This document shows, one piece after another, positions 21,897 to 31,055 of a DNA stretch of 35,741 nucleotides. The stretch is from an uncultured Lachnospiraceae bacterium (lineage in GTDB: Bacteria > Bacillota > Clostridia > Lachnospirales > Lachnospiraceae). The position numbers and the translations under genes are program-made. How positions within the stretch are numbered: position 1 is the stretch's first letter; every line of letters begins with the position of its first letter. Under the pieces are notes generated by a model. It worked only from the letters and a program-made list of their open reading frames with translations, was not told the origin of the DNA and ran no database searches. The DNA lies in NCBI GenBank assembly GCA_951800685.1, contig CATOJY010000035.1, forward strand, positions 1 through 35,741. The letters run 5' to 3'.

Positions 21897-23405
21897 TTAT
21901 TCATTCATACCTTGTGTTTCATCGGCCTGTGCCCACTTATCCTCATAAAACGCCAACTGGTTCTTACCTCTTCTCTTCGCTTTATACAATCCTTGATCCG
22001 CGGCCTTATACAGCGTTTCAAAATCACTACCCTCATACGGAAAAATTGCCACACCGATGCTCGCTTTAACATCATATTTCACAGGGTCACCTACCTGGAA
22101 ATCCCGGAAAAAATCTTCTACTTTCTTTGCCTCTCTGCGGATAACCTCCGGTGTCGGAACCGCTTTTAGGAAAATCATAAATTCGTCTCCGCCCACACGT
22201 CCGATAATATCAGATGCACGGAAAATCGCGCTGATCTCTTCCCCAAGAGAACTGAGTACCTCGTCGCCGAATGCATGCCCCATAGTATCATTTACTGTCT
22301 TAAAATTATCGACATCCAAAAGAAACATCATAGATTGTGATTGCGGATTCTGCGCAATATATTCTTTAATCTTGCGTTCTGTAGCCAATTTATTGTTCAA
22401 GCCTGTCAACAAATCCGTATCTGCCTTATTTTCCAGTTCCTTTTTCTGCTGATTATCCCGAATCCTGCCAACTATATCCACCGCTGTGACAATACAACTA
22501 AAAGCAATTGTCACCAAAATCAGAGCGATCAACATGTTCTTGGCATTTTCCCACTGATAGCTGACCAGCCGGTCCACGTATGACTGCTTGACTCCCATTA
22601 CAACACTCCACTGGTTTATGCCAAGCGGTATATAGATCAGTGTTGTTTTCTCACCACCGACTTTCACGTCCTGGTCCATCCCCTGAGAACCATTAACCGC
22701 ACAACTGACTATCCTGTCCGCCACTTCTGGATTCTCTGCCCGAAGATCCTCTACCAGATTCATACCGCTAAACATCTCACCGTCAGTTCCAGAAACCGAC
22801 AATACCCTTCCTTCTGCATCCAGAAGCGTTAGGAACGTCCCCGAAGGCTGTTCTTTCGCAGACAGCATACCATCAAACTTCTCTACCGGATAGAAGATCA
22901 GCATTAAATTCTTATCCTCTCTCTTCATCCGCTGTACAGCTACAATGAATTGCTGCATCGTCGGTTCACTCTCTTCCACATAAAAAAGGGTTGTACCAGA
23001 GAGTACTTCTTGAAAATACTCCTCTTCTCCTATAGAAACGGTTTCTCCCGACTGATTAATACCATTTCCGCTATCATCACATAATTTCACCTCTGCCGCT
23101 TCTGTACACTCCCCTACAACCTTCAAGAGTGCAACGATCTGCTGTTCACTCAGAGACGAATCCTCTTCCACTACGGTACGGACAGAGACCACCACCCTGC
23201 TGCTTGTTTCGAGCTGGCCGGCAAGCGACTCCGTATATCTTTGTGCCGTCATCGTCATCTCATCCATAACCGACTCTTCCGCCTTGGCGTTGCTTCTGAC
23301 CGAAAAATTAAATAATATGATCAGCACCACGACCATTGGGACAGCAAATGGAATAATCCAATGCAAAAACGAAGACTTATTCTGATTCTCCACTAATCTC
23401 TTCAC
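21897..23405 (-). CDS. Membrane-bound diguanylate cyclase with extracytoplasmic sensor
   Basis: 502 residues. GTG start at 23405 with GGGGGAG 4 nt upstream, overlapping the YesL-like gene by 29 nt. A first membrane span (about 17-36), an extracytoplasmic region of about 240 residues resembling a CACHE/PAS-like sensor (EEYFQEVLSGTTLFYVEESE, INQWSVVMGV), a second span (about 288-312), then a GGDEF domain. Active-site features are complete: LLDVDNFKTVNDTMGHAFGD, RVGGDEFMIF, and an RxxD inhibitory site (RASD) five residues before GGDEF. It should make c-di-GMP from GTP with product inhibition. The external ligand is unknown. Confidence 0.92.
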   Translation of the reverse strand: MKRLVENQNKSSFLHWIIPFAVPMVVVLIILFNFSVRSNAKAEESVMDEMTMTAQRYTESLAGQLETSSRVVVSVRTVVEEDSSLSEQQIVALLKVVGECTEAAEVKLCDDSGNGINQSGETVSIGEEEYFQEVLSGTTLFYVEESEPTMQQFIVAVQRMKREDKNLMLIFYPVEKFDGMLSAKEQPSGTFLTLLDAEGRVLSVSGTDGEMFSGMNLVEDLRAENPEVADRIVSCAVNGSQGMDQDVKVGGEKTTLIYIPLGINQWSVVMGVKQSYVDRLVSYQWENAKNMLIALILVTIAFSCIVTAVDIVGRIRDNQQKKELENKADTDLLTGLNNKLATERKIKEYIAQNPQSQSMMFLLDVDNFKTVNDTMGHAFGDEVLSSLGEEISAIFRASDIIGRVGGDEFMIFLKAVPTPEVIRREAKKVEDFFRDFQVGDPVKYDVKASIGVAIFPYEGSDFETLYKAADQGLYKAKRRGKNQLAFYEDKWAQADETQGMNE

Positions 23406-24066
23406 TTTTCTCCCCCATGTCTACTGTAAAGTCCATATCTGAAACCATCTCTACTTCCGGTTCAAACTTCTTGAAGATATTACTGTACAGCCACGCCGCT
23501 CCAAATGCAGGCGCCGATATGCCAAACAGAAAAACAAACAACATCGCATACGTAGAAAAATAACTGATCACTAACGGCAGTACATAAAAAATCGCCATCA
23601 ATATTGTCTTGGGTAGATTACCAATCGCAATAAGTGCTGCATTCTTAATCGTGTTACGGATAGAATTCTCAAATCTGGCAAGCAGCGGGAATACATACAT
23701 AGCGATCAGAAAAATGACTACACCGACAGCAGCCACCGCAATCACAAGCGGTTTTGGAAAAACAATGCCTGAGAAAGAAAAAATCACTGCGTCCCCGATA
23801 TAAACTGCGATTACCACCAACAGTAAAAGCCAAATCAGCGTAGCCTGTTTAAAGTTCTCCTTAAATGACTTAAAAAACCCTCTGATTAGATAGCCGTCCT
23901 CTCCCCGTATCATCTTTAACAGGACATAATGCATAGCCGTAACAGAAGCCCCGATTGTAATGACTGGTATACAGCATACAATCATTAACAGATTCAATAT
24001 CATCAAATCCGCCACGCGGTTTAAAACCCTCATGAACGGGCTGTCCAGATCAAAAAATCTTCCCAT
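23377..24066 (-). CDS. YesL-like (DUF624) membrane protein
   Basis: 229 residues with five or six hydrophobic spans. The N-terminus FFDLDSPFMRVLNRVADLMI and the following NLLMIVCCIPVITIGASVTA are typical of the YesL/DUF624 family, often found beside carbohydrate ABC transporters in Firmicutes. The C-terminus is acidic (FEPEVEMVSDMDFTVDMGEK). Function is not established. GGAG lies about 10 nt before the ATG. Its last codons overlap the diguanylate cyclase start, so the two are co-translated. No sugar permease is nearby, which is unusual for the family and suggests a partnership with the cyclase. Confidence 0.85.
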   Translation of the reverse strand: MGRFFDLDSPFMRVLNRVADLMILNLLMIVCCIPVITIGASVTAMHYVLLKMIRGEDGYLIRGFFKSFKENFKQATLIWLLLLVVIAVYIGDAVIFSFSGIVFPKPLVIAVAAVGVVIFLIAMYVFPLLARFENSIRNTIKNAALIAIGNLPKTILMAIFYVLPLVISYFSTYAMLFVFLFGISAPAFGAAWLYSNIFKKFEPEVEMVSDMDFTVDMGEKSEEISGESE

Positions 24067-24143
24067 AATAGCCTCACTCCTAACCGTTTATTCCCTCCAT
24101 TATAGTACAAGGGAATACCAAAAAGCTATAACAAACAAAAATT

Positions 24144-25400
24144 TTATATATTATGCTTCTCACTGATCATTGCATACTGTTTGTTAAGTGTCTCGTACAT
24201 TTTCAGAATCTGGGTAGATTCTTCTTTGATCCGCTCTATAATCTTATCGTAAGACTGTATGACAACAACTACTACCTGCCGTTTCAATCTGCCTCTCTTG
24301 GATTTTTCATCCAAAATAGCGATTATTTTCTCTTTCGGCATCGACTGGCGGTAACTCCTTTTATTTAAAAGCGCCACCACTACGTCTGTTACCTGCAGAA
24401 TCTTCTGTTCCGTACTCATATGGTTATCCGTGAGCTGTTTTGGATACCCGCTTCCATCACATCGCTCATGATGTGCCAGTGCAATATCGACTACTTCCTT
24501 GTTCATTCTACTGCTCAAAATCTTGCCTGCAATCTCCACATGTGTCTTCAAAAGCCTGGCTTCTTTCGGTTCTAACTTACGGGGTGTCTCAATCAATTCC
24601 CGCGGAATGGCAAGCATGCCAATATCATGAAGCAGCGTTCCATAGTAGAGAATCTCTCTCTTTGGCAGTGGCAGCATCATCTCCTTAGCAATCTCCTCGC
24701 TGACGCATACTGCCATCGCCGTCTCCACTACCATCTCGCTGCGGAAAAATCCCTGACAATACATTAACATATCAAGAAATTTCTTCTTATCTTCATTATT
24801 AAAGATCATATATTCAATGATATCATCCAGCTCCTTCAGATATGCGCCACTTCGAATCTTCTCGAACATGCCATACTTATCCTCGCACTTATAGAAAAGA
24901 AACAGCCCGTCATCCGAAAGTTTCGTACCTGCATACTTTTGGAACATACCCATTTCAAATTTGCTCCCAAGAGCGGTAGAATAATGGTCCATCTTCTCAG
25001 CAATATTAATATAAGCCGCCACATCCTTATAACCGTAATTCATCTGTTTAAGCTGCTCATAATCCATGTGATGATACATGATTACCTTTGCCAGATCAGG
25101 AATCGGCGATAAATATTTAAAAAACAGATACCCATAAATTGAATGGGCCATATATTCCTTCGTCTCGTAACGCAGAATATCTCCTAATCTCTCCCGCTCC
25201 GTCTTATAAGCGCCAATATCATGCAAAGTGGCCGCCATAACGATATCTGCCAGCTCAAACTCCTCATACTTTCCTTCTTCCCGAAGCATTGTATAAACCA
25301 TATAAGCTACCCTCGACCCATGTTTCATGAGCCGCGGATAGACAATTTTCAAAGTATCACGCACTAACAAAAAAATATCTTTGCTCTTGATATACTCCAT
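24144..25400 (-). CDS. Tandem HD / HD-GYP domain protein (probable c-di-GMP phosphodiesterase)
   Basis: 418 residues, GAGGA 8 nt before the ATG. The N-terminal HD domain (about 25-150) keeps its metal ligands: LMKHGSRVAYMVY, TLHDIGAYK, AHSIYG, MYHHMDYEQ, AEKMDHY. The C-terminal HD-GYP domain (about 215-370) has GTLLHDIGMLAIP, KTHVEIAGKIL and the signature HHERCDGSGYPKQL, followed by QVTDVVVAL. HD-GYP enzymes cleave c-di-GMP; the role of the first HD is unknown, and it lacks GYP. There is no membrane span. It follows the acetyltransferase gene by 18 nt and precedes the YesL-like/diguanylate cyclase pair, so synthesis and breakdown genes are neighbours. Confidence 0.88.
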   Translation of the reverse strand: MEYIKSKDIFLLVRDTLKIVYPRLMKHGSRVAYMVYTMLREEGKYEEFELADIVMAATLHDIGAYKTERERLGDILRYETKEYMAHSIYGYLFFKYLSPIPDLAKVIMYHHMDYEQLKQMNYGYKDVAAYINIAEKMDHYSTALGSKFEMGMFQKYAGTKLSDDGLFLFYKCEDKYGMFEKIRSGAYLKELDDIIEYMIFNNEDKKKFLDMLMYCQGFFRSEMVVETAMAVCVSEEIAKEMMLPLPKREILYYGTLLHDIGMLAIPRELIETPRKLEPKEARLLKTHVEIAGKILSSRMNKEVVDIALAHHERCDGSGYPKQLTDNHMSTEQKILQVTDVVVALLNKRSYRQSMPKEKIIAILDEKSKRGRLKRQVVVVVIQSYDKIIERIKEESTQILKMYETLNKQYAMISEKHNI

Positions 25401-25418
25401 AATATGTATCCTCGCATC

Positions 25419-25913
25419 TTAAAACTTAAGTTCCATCGGTGTATAGATAATGCCATCCTTTTGCTCCTGCGGACGTAAATCCCGAAATCCAAGCTTATGA
25501 TAAAACCCGACCCCGTAAGGAGAGGAATTGACCGTCACCCGGTACACACCCATTTCTTGAATCATGTACTCTGTCAGATATTCCAACAGAGCACGCCCGA
25601 TTCCTTTTCTGTGATATCTCTCATCCACAAAAAGCAGTGAAATATGTTGGGAATCACGTAATGTGATCATCCCTACAATCTCTCCATGCGCAACTGCCAC
25701 AAACATCTGGTATGCACCCATGACAAACATCCTGTATAATGTCGTGTCGGTAATAAAATTCTCAAAATTCTGCACGCCCTCTGGTGTATACACATCTGCT
25801 TCAAACCGCAGGAAAGTCCTCCATGCAACTGCCATAGCCTCTTCCCAGTCTTCACGGTATGCACTTCGGATCTGATAAAACGTTTCCACCTCTTCCTGCG
25901 GCTCCTTTATCAT
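25419..25913 (-). CDS. GNAT-family N-acetyltransferase
   Basis: Up to 164 residues. The acetyl-CoA-binding motif A is clear (SLLFVDERYHRKGIGRALLE), followed by the motif B region NSSPYGVGFYHKLGFRDL. The substrate cannot be told from sequence. The ATG at 25913 has no ribosome binding site; a GTG at 25889 follows AGGAAGAG and gives METFYQIRSAYREDW as an alternative start, so the first eight residues are uncertain. It is 18 nt from the HD-GYP gene and probably in one operon with it, and perhaps with ldhA 65 nt upstream. Confidence 0.88.
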   Translation of the reverse strand: MIKEPQEEVETFYQIRSAYREDWEEAMAVAWRTFLRFEADVYTPEGVQNFENFITDTTLYRMFVMGAYQMFVAVAHGEIVGMITLRDSQHISLLFVDERYHRKGIGRALLEYLTEYMIQEMGVYRVTVNSSPYGVGFYHKLGFRDLRPQEQKDGIIYTPMELKF

Positions 25914-25978
25914 GTTACATCTATTTTATCGTATTTGCAGGAAACATACAACCATGAAGTTGCTTCCTCCCTACCATA

Positions 25979-26971
25979 CTACTTCGCCGCTTCCGCACCC
26001 ACTTTATTAACAAGCGGCAGGCCATTCTCCAACGCATATGCATTCTCCAGCGTTACTTTAGCAATAGACTGCATCGCCTCTTTGGTAAAAAATCCCATAT
26101 GAGAGGTAATCAGTACATTGGGAAAAGTCATCAATCTTGCCAGATTTTCATCCTGCATGATCTCTCCGGACTTGTCCTCATAGAAGATCCCCTCTTCCTC
26201 CTCGTAAACATCCAATCCAACACCGCCGAACTTCCCCGCAACAAGCCCGTCTATCAAAGCGTCTGTATCAATCAGACTGCCTCTGGAAGTATTAACCAGA
26301 TACACTCCCTGTTTCATGTGATCGATCGTAGATCTGTTGACTATATGCTTCGTCTCTGAAGTCAGCGGACAGTGCAGAGAAATCAAATCCGCTTCTGCAA
26401 CCAACTGCTCCAAAGCCACATACTCCACATCCAAATCTTTATTCGGATAGGGATCGTACGCTAGCACGCGCATGCCAAATCCTCTACAGATCCTTATCAT
26501 CGCCTGCCCAATCTTACCAGTCCCGATGATACCTGCTGTCTTATGATAGAGGTCCACTCCCATCAGCCCATTCAGGCTCATGTTAAACTCTCTCGTTCTA
26601 TTATATGCCTTATGCGTATAACGGTTGACAGTTAAGATCATGCCCATTGCAAATTCCGCCACAGCCTCTGGCGAATAACTAGGCACACGCAGAATCCAGA
26701 TCTTGTCTTCTGCAGCCTTAATATCTACATGATTAAATCCTGCACTCCTAAGCAGGATCGCCTTAACTTCCATCTCATACAGCTGTTGTATCATCCTCGC
26801 GTTCACATAGTCATTGACAAAGATGCAGATTGCATCATATCCTCTGGCCAATGTGACCGTCTCCTCCTGAAAGGGCGTCTCATAGAAATGAATCTCAAAT
26901 CCATATTCTTTCCCCATAGGTTCAAACCATATCTTATCATATGGCTTCGTGCTGAAAAATGCTATTTTCAT
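25979..26971 (-). CDS. ldhA: D-lactate dehydrogenase (2-hydroxyacid dehydrogenase family)
   Basis: 330 residues, AGGAGG 8 nt before the ATG. It reduces pyruvate to D-lactate with NADH, a fermentation end step. The NAD-binding Rossmann motif is GIIGTGKIGQAMI (about 150), with an acidic residue at the end of the second strand (AYDP) indicating NAD. Catalytic residues: Arg in VNTSRGSLID, Glu in the GLDVYEEEEG region, His in ITSHMGFFT. The N-terminal substrate loop LLRSAGFNHVDIKAAED is typical of D-LDH rather than phosphoglycerate dehydrogenase. It appears to be transcribed alone or with the acetyltransferase downstream. Confidence 0.92.
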   Translation of the reverse strand: MKIAFFSTKPYDKIWFEPMGKEYGFEIHFYETPFQEETVTLARGYDAICIFVNDYVNARMIQQLYEMEVKAILLRSAGFNHVDIKAAEDKIWILRVPSYSPEAVAEFAMGMILTVNRYTHKAYNRTREFNMSLNGLMGVDLYHKTAGIIGTGKIGQAMIRICRGFGMRVLAYDPYPNKDLDVEYVALEQLVAEADLISLHCPLTSETKHIVNRSTIDHMKQGVYLVNTSRGSLIDTDALIDGLVAGKFGGVGLDVYEEEEGIFYEDKSGEIMQDENLARLMTFPNVLITSHMGFFTKEAMQSIAKVTLENAYALENGLPLVNKVGAEAAK

Positions 26972-27036
26972 GCAAATCGCCTCCTCTTACCATTTCTATA
27001 TAGTATGGTCAGAGAAGGCAAAAACATGCGTGATCG

Positions 27037-27588
27037 TCATCCGTTTCCCGCTATCAAATTCGTAAAAAAGTCACTCACTGTCTTCCCGATGCTGTCAAAA
27101 AAACTTTCCGCCGCATCTGTCACGGCGTCTTCTACCGCTTCGTTAATCGATTCATTCGCTTCTTCCACCAATTCCGTGCTATACTGCTGATACTTCTGCT
27201 TCGCCTGATCGATGAAACCTTCCGCTTCTACGCCGACACTTCCCAATGTCTGCAGAAACCCAACAATCTTCTCCTCATCCTCCTCTGTCAAGGAGACCTC
27301 AAACTCCACTTCTGCCTCCTCTAACGCCCGCTTGATGCTATTTTCGTCCGATAACTCAACTTCTCCATCCGCTATTCTCTCAATCAACCATCCAACAATT
27401 GTCTGGTCAGCCTGGACAGTCGGTACTCCTACCGCATTCCCTGTCCCGGCCTTCCCACCCGTCCTGTTCTCATATGCTTCCTGCGCTATGTCTCCCTCTT
27501 CCTTATCATCTGGAGACAGAATCATCATACCGAACACAAACAAGAGCGCCAATATAACTATCCTTCGCAGCCATTTATGTCTTCCCAT
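27037..27588 (-). CDS. Small membrane-anchored protein with acidic helical extracytoplasmic part
   Basis: Start at 27588 (MGRHKWLRR) after GAGG with 6-nt spacing; 183 residues. It has a basic N-terminus, one membrane span or uncleaved signal (RIVILALLFVFGMMILS), a Gly/Ala-rich linker, then an acidic helical region (residues 70-183). That region (ADGEVELSDENSIKRALEEA, LTEEDEEKIVGFLQTLGSVG, AVEDAVTDAAESFFDSIGKT) recalls the DUF1002-type pattern weakly, not enough to name it. The start lies 38 nt after the hydrolase stop, so the two form an operon. Function unknown. Confidence 0.7.
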   Translation of the reverse strand: MGRHKWLRRIVILALLFVFGMMILSPDDKEEGDIAQEAYENRTGGKAGTGNAVGVPTVQADQTIVGWLIERIADGEVELSDENSIKRALEEAEVEFEVSLTEEDEEKIVGFLQTLGSVGVEAEGFIDQAKQKYQQYSTELVEEANESINEAVEDAVTDAAESFFDSIGKTVSDFFTNLIAGNG

Positions 27589-27625
27589 AATCATCCTCAA
27601 TTCTGCACACGTTTTTGGGATTCTG

Positions 27626-28558
27626 TCAAATCCGCTGTAATAGCCAGCGGTAGACATCCCCGAAGACATCCTGCCTGTCCACCTCATTCAGCAGCTCGTG
27701 CCGATCCTCTGGATATAACTTCATCTGTACATTTTCCATACCAATCTTTTTAAAGGCCTGGTAGATCTGCGCAACACTCTGTCCATAATTGCCTACCGGA
27801 TCTTCTTCCCCTGACAGAAAGAGTATTGGAAGATGCTTCGGCATCTCTTTTAGTTTCCTCTCATCATACAGGTTCCAAATCAACTGGAACAAGGTCTGAA
27901 AACCATTGACCGTAAAAGTAAATCCGCACAGGGGATCCTCCATATAACGCCGCACATTATCTTCATTTCTGGAAAGCCAGTCACAGATTGTTTTATGTTG
28001 CCTGATCCTCTTATTATAACCTCCAAATGCCGCCACATTCAAAAGCTCGCTCACATGTTTTGAACCACAGAAAACACGCTGGACCGCAGCCAGCATCCGC
28101 GCACATACAAGCAGGGATTTAGGCTGCATTCCTGTTCCTACCAGAATAGCCCCGCTTATACCGCTGCCATAGCGCAGTAGATAGTTCCGTGTAATAAAAG
28201 AACCCATACTATGTCCCAGCAAGATATAGGGTATGCCCGGATACTGTTCCTGTATCATTTTCTTGAGCCTGTGTTCATCCCGCACGAGCACCGTAGGTGC
28301 ATCTTCTCTACAGAAATAACCATAGGGTTCTCCCTGCACAACTGATTTGCCGTGTCCCAGATGGTCATCTCCCACCACCAAAATGCCCTTTCCGGCCAGA
28401 TAAGCGGCAAATTCATCATATCTGTCTATATACTCCGCCATCCCATGTACGATCTGTACGATACACACTGGTTTCTCTGCCTCCGGCATCCACTTAACTG
28501 CATGGATCTTATGTTCCCGGTCCCTGGACTCAAAATAAAACTCCTGCTTCTTTACCAC
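27626..28558 (-). CDS. Alpha/beta hydrolase, monoacylglycerol-lipase/lysophospholipase-like
   Basis: 310 residues. GTG start at 28558 with GGAG 5 nt upstream. Serine-hydrolase features: oxyanion HG in VQIVHGMAEYIDRYDEFAAY, DHLGHGKS, nucleophile elbow LLGHSMGSFI (Ser about 117), acid in SGEEDPVGNYG, and the catalytic His in PEDRHELLNE. The GHGxS and RY-DEFA patterns fit the Hydrolase_4/monoglyceride lipase group. There is no signal peptide, so it acts in the cytoplasm, probably on lysolipids or monoglycerides. It starts 84 nt after metG and is followed by the small anchored protein. Confidence 0.88.
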   Translation of the reverse strand: MVKKQEFYFESRDREHKIHAVKWMPEAEKPVCIVQIVHGMAEYIDRYDEFAAYLAGKGILVVGDDHLGHGKSVVQGEPYGYFCREDAPTVLVRDEHRLKKMIQEQYPGIPYILLGHSMGSFITRNYLLRYGSGISGAILVGTGMQPKSLLVCARMLAAVQRVFCGSKHVSELLNVAAFGGYNKRIRQHKTICDWLSRNEDNVRRYMEDPLCGFTFTVNGFQTLFQLIWNLYDERKLKEMPKHLPILFLSGEEDPVGNYGQSVAQIYQAFKKIGMENVQMKLYPEDRHELLNEVDRQDVFGDVYRWLLQRI

Positions 28559-28642
28559 TGGGGCTCCTTCCTTACTCTGTATCTAAACAGTCTTCTACCC
28601 TTCCCCGTTGAAAACAGCGGTGAACCTGCTCTCGAAAATAAA

Positions 28643-30673
28643 TCAGCAGATTTCAGCGCCAGCGGGCATTGGCCTTTCTGGTGTCATCAGAGATAATTTT
28701 CCTTCTGCATCCTCCGCACACAGAAGCATCCCCTCGGACATCATCCCTGCAATCTCCCTCGGCTGCAGATTTACCAGCACCATAACCTTCTTGCCAACCA
28801 TCTCCTCAACACTGTAATGCTGTTTAATTCCGGAAAGAATCTGTTTTACCTCAGAACCGACACGCACCTTAGAACACAACAATTTCTTGGATTTTGGCAC
28901 TTCCTTACATTCTAAGATCTCGCCTATCTGGAATTGACATTGATCAAAGACATCGTAGGAGATCGTCTCCTTCGCTTCTAAATCGATCACATCTGTTGGC
29001 ATATCCTTCTGTGCTTGCCCATCTCCTTCTTCCTCGCCTGCCGCTGCCTTTCGTGCCACAAACATAGCATCGACTTTCTCCGTTATCTCTTTCAAATCTT
29101 GACGGGCAAACAGGATCTCCGGTGTCTCAGTCACCTGGTTGCTTTCCGGATACAGCGTTGACACCCGCCCAGTATCCTGATTCTCTGCACATGCTTCCAA
29201 AACTGCAAAATCAACCAGATCAGCCTTGATCTGCGCTGAAATCCTGGCTGCAGTTTCAGGCATATAAGGTTCTAAGAGGGATGCCCCCACTAAAATACCG
29301 TTCAGCAGATTATACAGCACGGTTGCCAGCCTGTCTTTCTTCGTCTCATCTTTCGCCAAAACCCACGGCATTGTTTCATCAATATATTTATTACAACGCT
29401 TGAACAGCACAAAGATCTCTGTGATCGCATCCGCCACGCGCAGTTCATCCATCTTCTTAGACACTTTGTCATAAGTATCAACCGCCACACGGAACAGATC
29501 TCCATCCACATCCTCTGTACCTGGGTCCACGCCGACTTTCTTGTTTTCCACCACACCCCCAAAATATTTATTGCTCATAGAAATCGTTCTGTTGACCAGA
29601 TTTCCCAGAGTATTGGCAAGATCTGAATTCATGCGTTCCACCATCAGGTCCCAGCTGATCACCCCATCATTTTCAAACGGCATCTCATGCAGCACAAAAT
29701 AACGCACTGCATCCACCCCGAAGAAGTCGATCAAGTCTTCTGCATAGATCACATTTCCCTTAGACTTACTCATCTTGCCGTCTCCCTGCAAAAGCCATGG
29801 ATGTCCAAACACCTGTTTCGGCAACGGCTCACCCAGAGCCATCAGAAAGATCGGCCAGTAGATTGTGTGGAAACGGATGATATCTTTACCGATCAGATGC
29901 AGATCTGCGGGCCATAATTTCTCATACTGGCTGCTGCTTTCTCCTTCCGCCTCATAACCAATTCCTGTGATATAATTCGACAACGCGTCCATCCAAACAT
30001 AGATCACATGCCTATCGTCGAAATCCACGGGAATCCCCCATTTATAGGAGGTTCTGGAAACACACAGGTCCTGCAGTCCTGGCAGCAGGAAATTATTCAT
30101 CATCTCATTCTTGCGTGATACTGGCTGAATGAATTCCGGATGAGAATTAATATGATCGATCAGCTTGTTGGCATACTTACTCATTTTAAAGAAATAAGCC
30201 TCTTCTTTGGCTGGCTTCACTTCCCTGCCACAGTCAGGGCACTTACCATCCACAAGCTGCGACTCTGTCCAGAATGATTCGCAAGGAGTACAATACATTC
30301 CCTCATAATATCCTTTATAAATATCTCCCTGGTCATGCAGTTTTTTGAAAATCTTCTGAACCTGTTTCTCGTGATCACCATCTGTTGTACGGATAAATTT
30401 ATCATAAGAAGTATTCAGACAGTCACAGATCCTGCGGATCTCTCCGGCCACATGATCCACAAATTGTTGCGGTGTCACGCCCTGCTCTTGTGCCTTTAGC
30501 TCAATCTTCTGCCCATGCTCGTCCGTCCCTGTCTGGAAAAACACATCATACCCATCTTTGCGTTTAAAGCGGGCAATACTGTCAGCCAGCACGATCTCAT
30601 AGCTGTTCCCGATATGTGGTATACCAGATGTATAAGCGATCGCTGTTGTCATATAATACTTTCCCTTGCTCAT
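28643..30673 (-). CDS. metG: Methionyl-tRNA synthetase
   Basis: Charges tRNA-Met with methionine. Start at 30673 (MSKGKYYMTTAIAYTSGIPH) with GAGGG 5 nt upstream; 676 residues, as expected for the form with a C-terminal tRNA-binding module. Class I motifs: HIGN (PHIGNSYE) and KMSKSKGN. A zinc knuckle is formed by CTPCESFW and CPDCG. The anticodon-binding helical domain is central, and from about 570 the Trbp111-like OB-fold follows (FQIGEILECKEVPKSKKLLC). Regulation by a methionine T-box in the leader is supported separately. The hydrolase gene follows downstream. Confidence 0.97.
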   Translation of the reverse strand: MSKGKYYMTTAIAYTSGIPHIGNSYEIVLADSIARFKRKDGYDVFFQTGTDEHGQKIELKAQEQGVTPQQFVDHVAGEIRRICDCLNTSYDKFIRTTDGDHEKQVQKIFKKLHDQGDIYKGYYEGMYCTPCESFWTESQLVDGKCPDCGREVKPAKEEAYFFKMSKYANKLIDHINSHPEFIQPVSRKNEMMNNFLLPGLQDLCVSRTSYKWGIPVDFDDRHVIYVWMDALSNYITGIGYEAEGESSSQYEKLWPADLHLIGKDIIRFHTIYWPIFLMALGEPLPKQVFGHPWLLQGDGKMSKSKGNVIYAEDLIDFFGVDAVRYFVLHEMPFENDGVISWDLMVERMNSDLANTLGNLVNRTISMSNKYFGGVVENKKVGVDPGTEDVDGDLFRVAVDTYDKVSKKMDELRVADAITEIFVLFKRCNKYIDETMPWVLAKDETKKDRLATVLYNLLNGILVGASLLEPYMPETAARISAQIKADLVDFAVLEACAENQDTGRVSTLYPESNQVTETPEILFARQDLKEITEKVDAMFVARKAAAGEEEGDGQAQKDMPTDVIDLEAKETISYDVFDQCQFQIGEILECKEVPKSKKLLCSKVRVGSEVKQILSGIKQHYSVEEMVGKKVMVLVNLQPREIAGMMSEGMLLCAEDAEGKLSLMTPERPMPAGAEIC

Positions 30674-30763
30674 GATATCCCTCTTTCTTTGTATTTTTGT
30701 ACAGTTTTCTTCCCTGTTACACAAAAACCGCCTTCTCATATTTATTCTATCCAATCCGGATAT

Positions 30764-31015
30764 AACAAAAACAAGAAGACGGGATTATACCGTGTTACCA
30801 CTTCTCTTCACCAGTCTCTCACAAGACTGGTCTCAGCGAGTACTATCATACTCTGCCGCTGTAACAGGCGGAACCTGTTGTACCCTAACTGTATCGGTTC
30901 AGGCACACTGCTCAGAAGCCATCTTCGATAGATTCATCACTTCATTCCTCTCAGCCCATGGAATGTTCTCTGGAAAGGATATCTCCATCTACTCTCTTCA
31001 TCATCGCTTTTGTTG
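30764..31015 (-). promoter_or_regulatory. T-box riboswitch with methionine (AUG) specifier controlling metG
   Basis: The leader has T-box hallmarks on the minus strand: the Stem I entry GAAGAGAGTAGATGG, the distal CAGAGAACATTCC / GGCTGAGAGGAATG region, and specifier loop GAAGATGG, where the AUG codon is 30920-30922. A purine-rich stretch leads to the T-box core AAGTGGTAACACGG (30790-30803), which pairs with the NCCA end of uncharged tRNA. The terminator combines GAGAAG with CTTCTT and ACGG with CCGT, followed by GTTTTTG (30764-30770), and overlaps the T-box core. Uncharged tRNA-Met should allow read-through into metG. The specifier agrees with the gene downstream. Confidence 0.85.
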
Positions 31016-31026
31016 ATTCTGAAAGT

Positions 31027-31055
31027 AGCGTATCATAAAAGAGATACCTTGTCAA
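31027..31055 (-). promoter_or_regulatory. Predicted promoter of the T-box/metG transcript
   Basis: -35 TTGACA (31050-31055), 17 bp, weak -10 TACGCT (31027-31032). The -35 overlaps the stop codon of the upstream gene. TATGAT at 31032-31037 is a better box but is too close to the -35. Confidence 0.45.

Noticed and set aside
23406..25400. c-di-GMP riboswitch near the cyclase and phosphodiesterase genes
   Set aside because: Gaps between these genes are too short and contain no GEMM-like conserved core.
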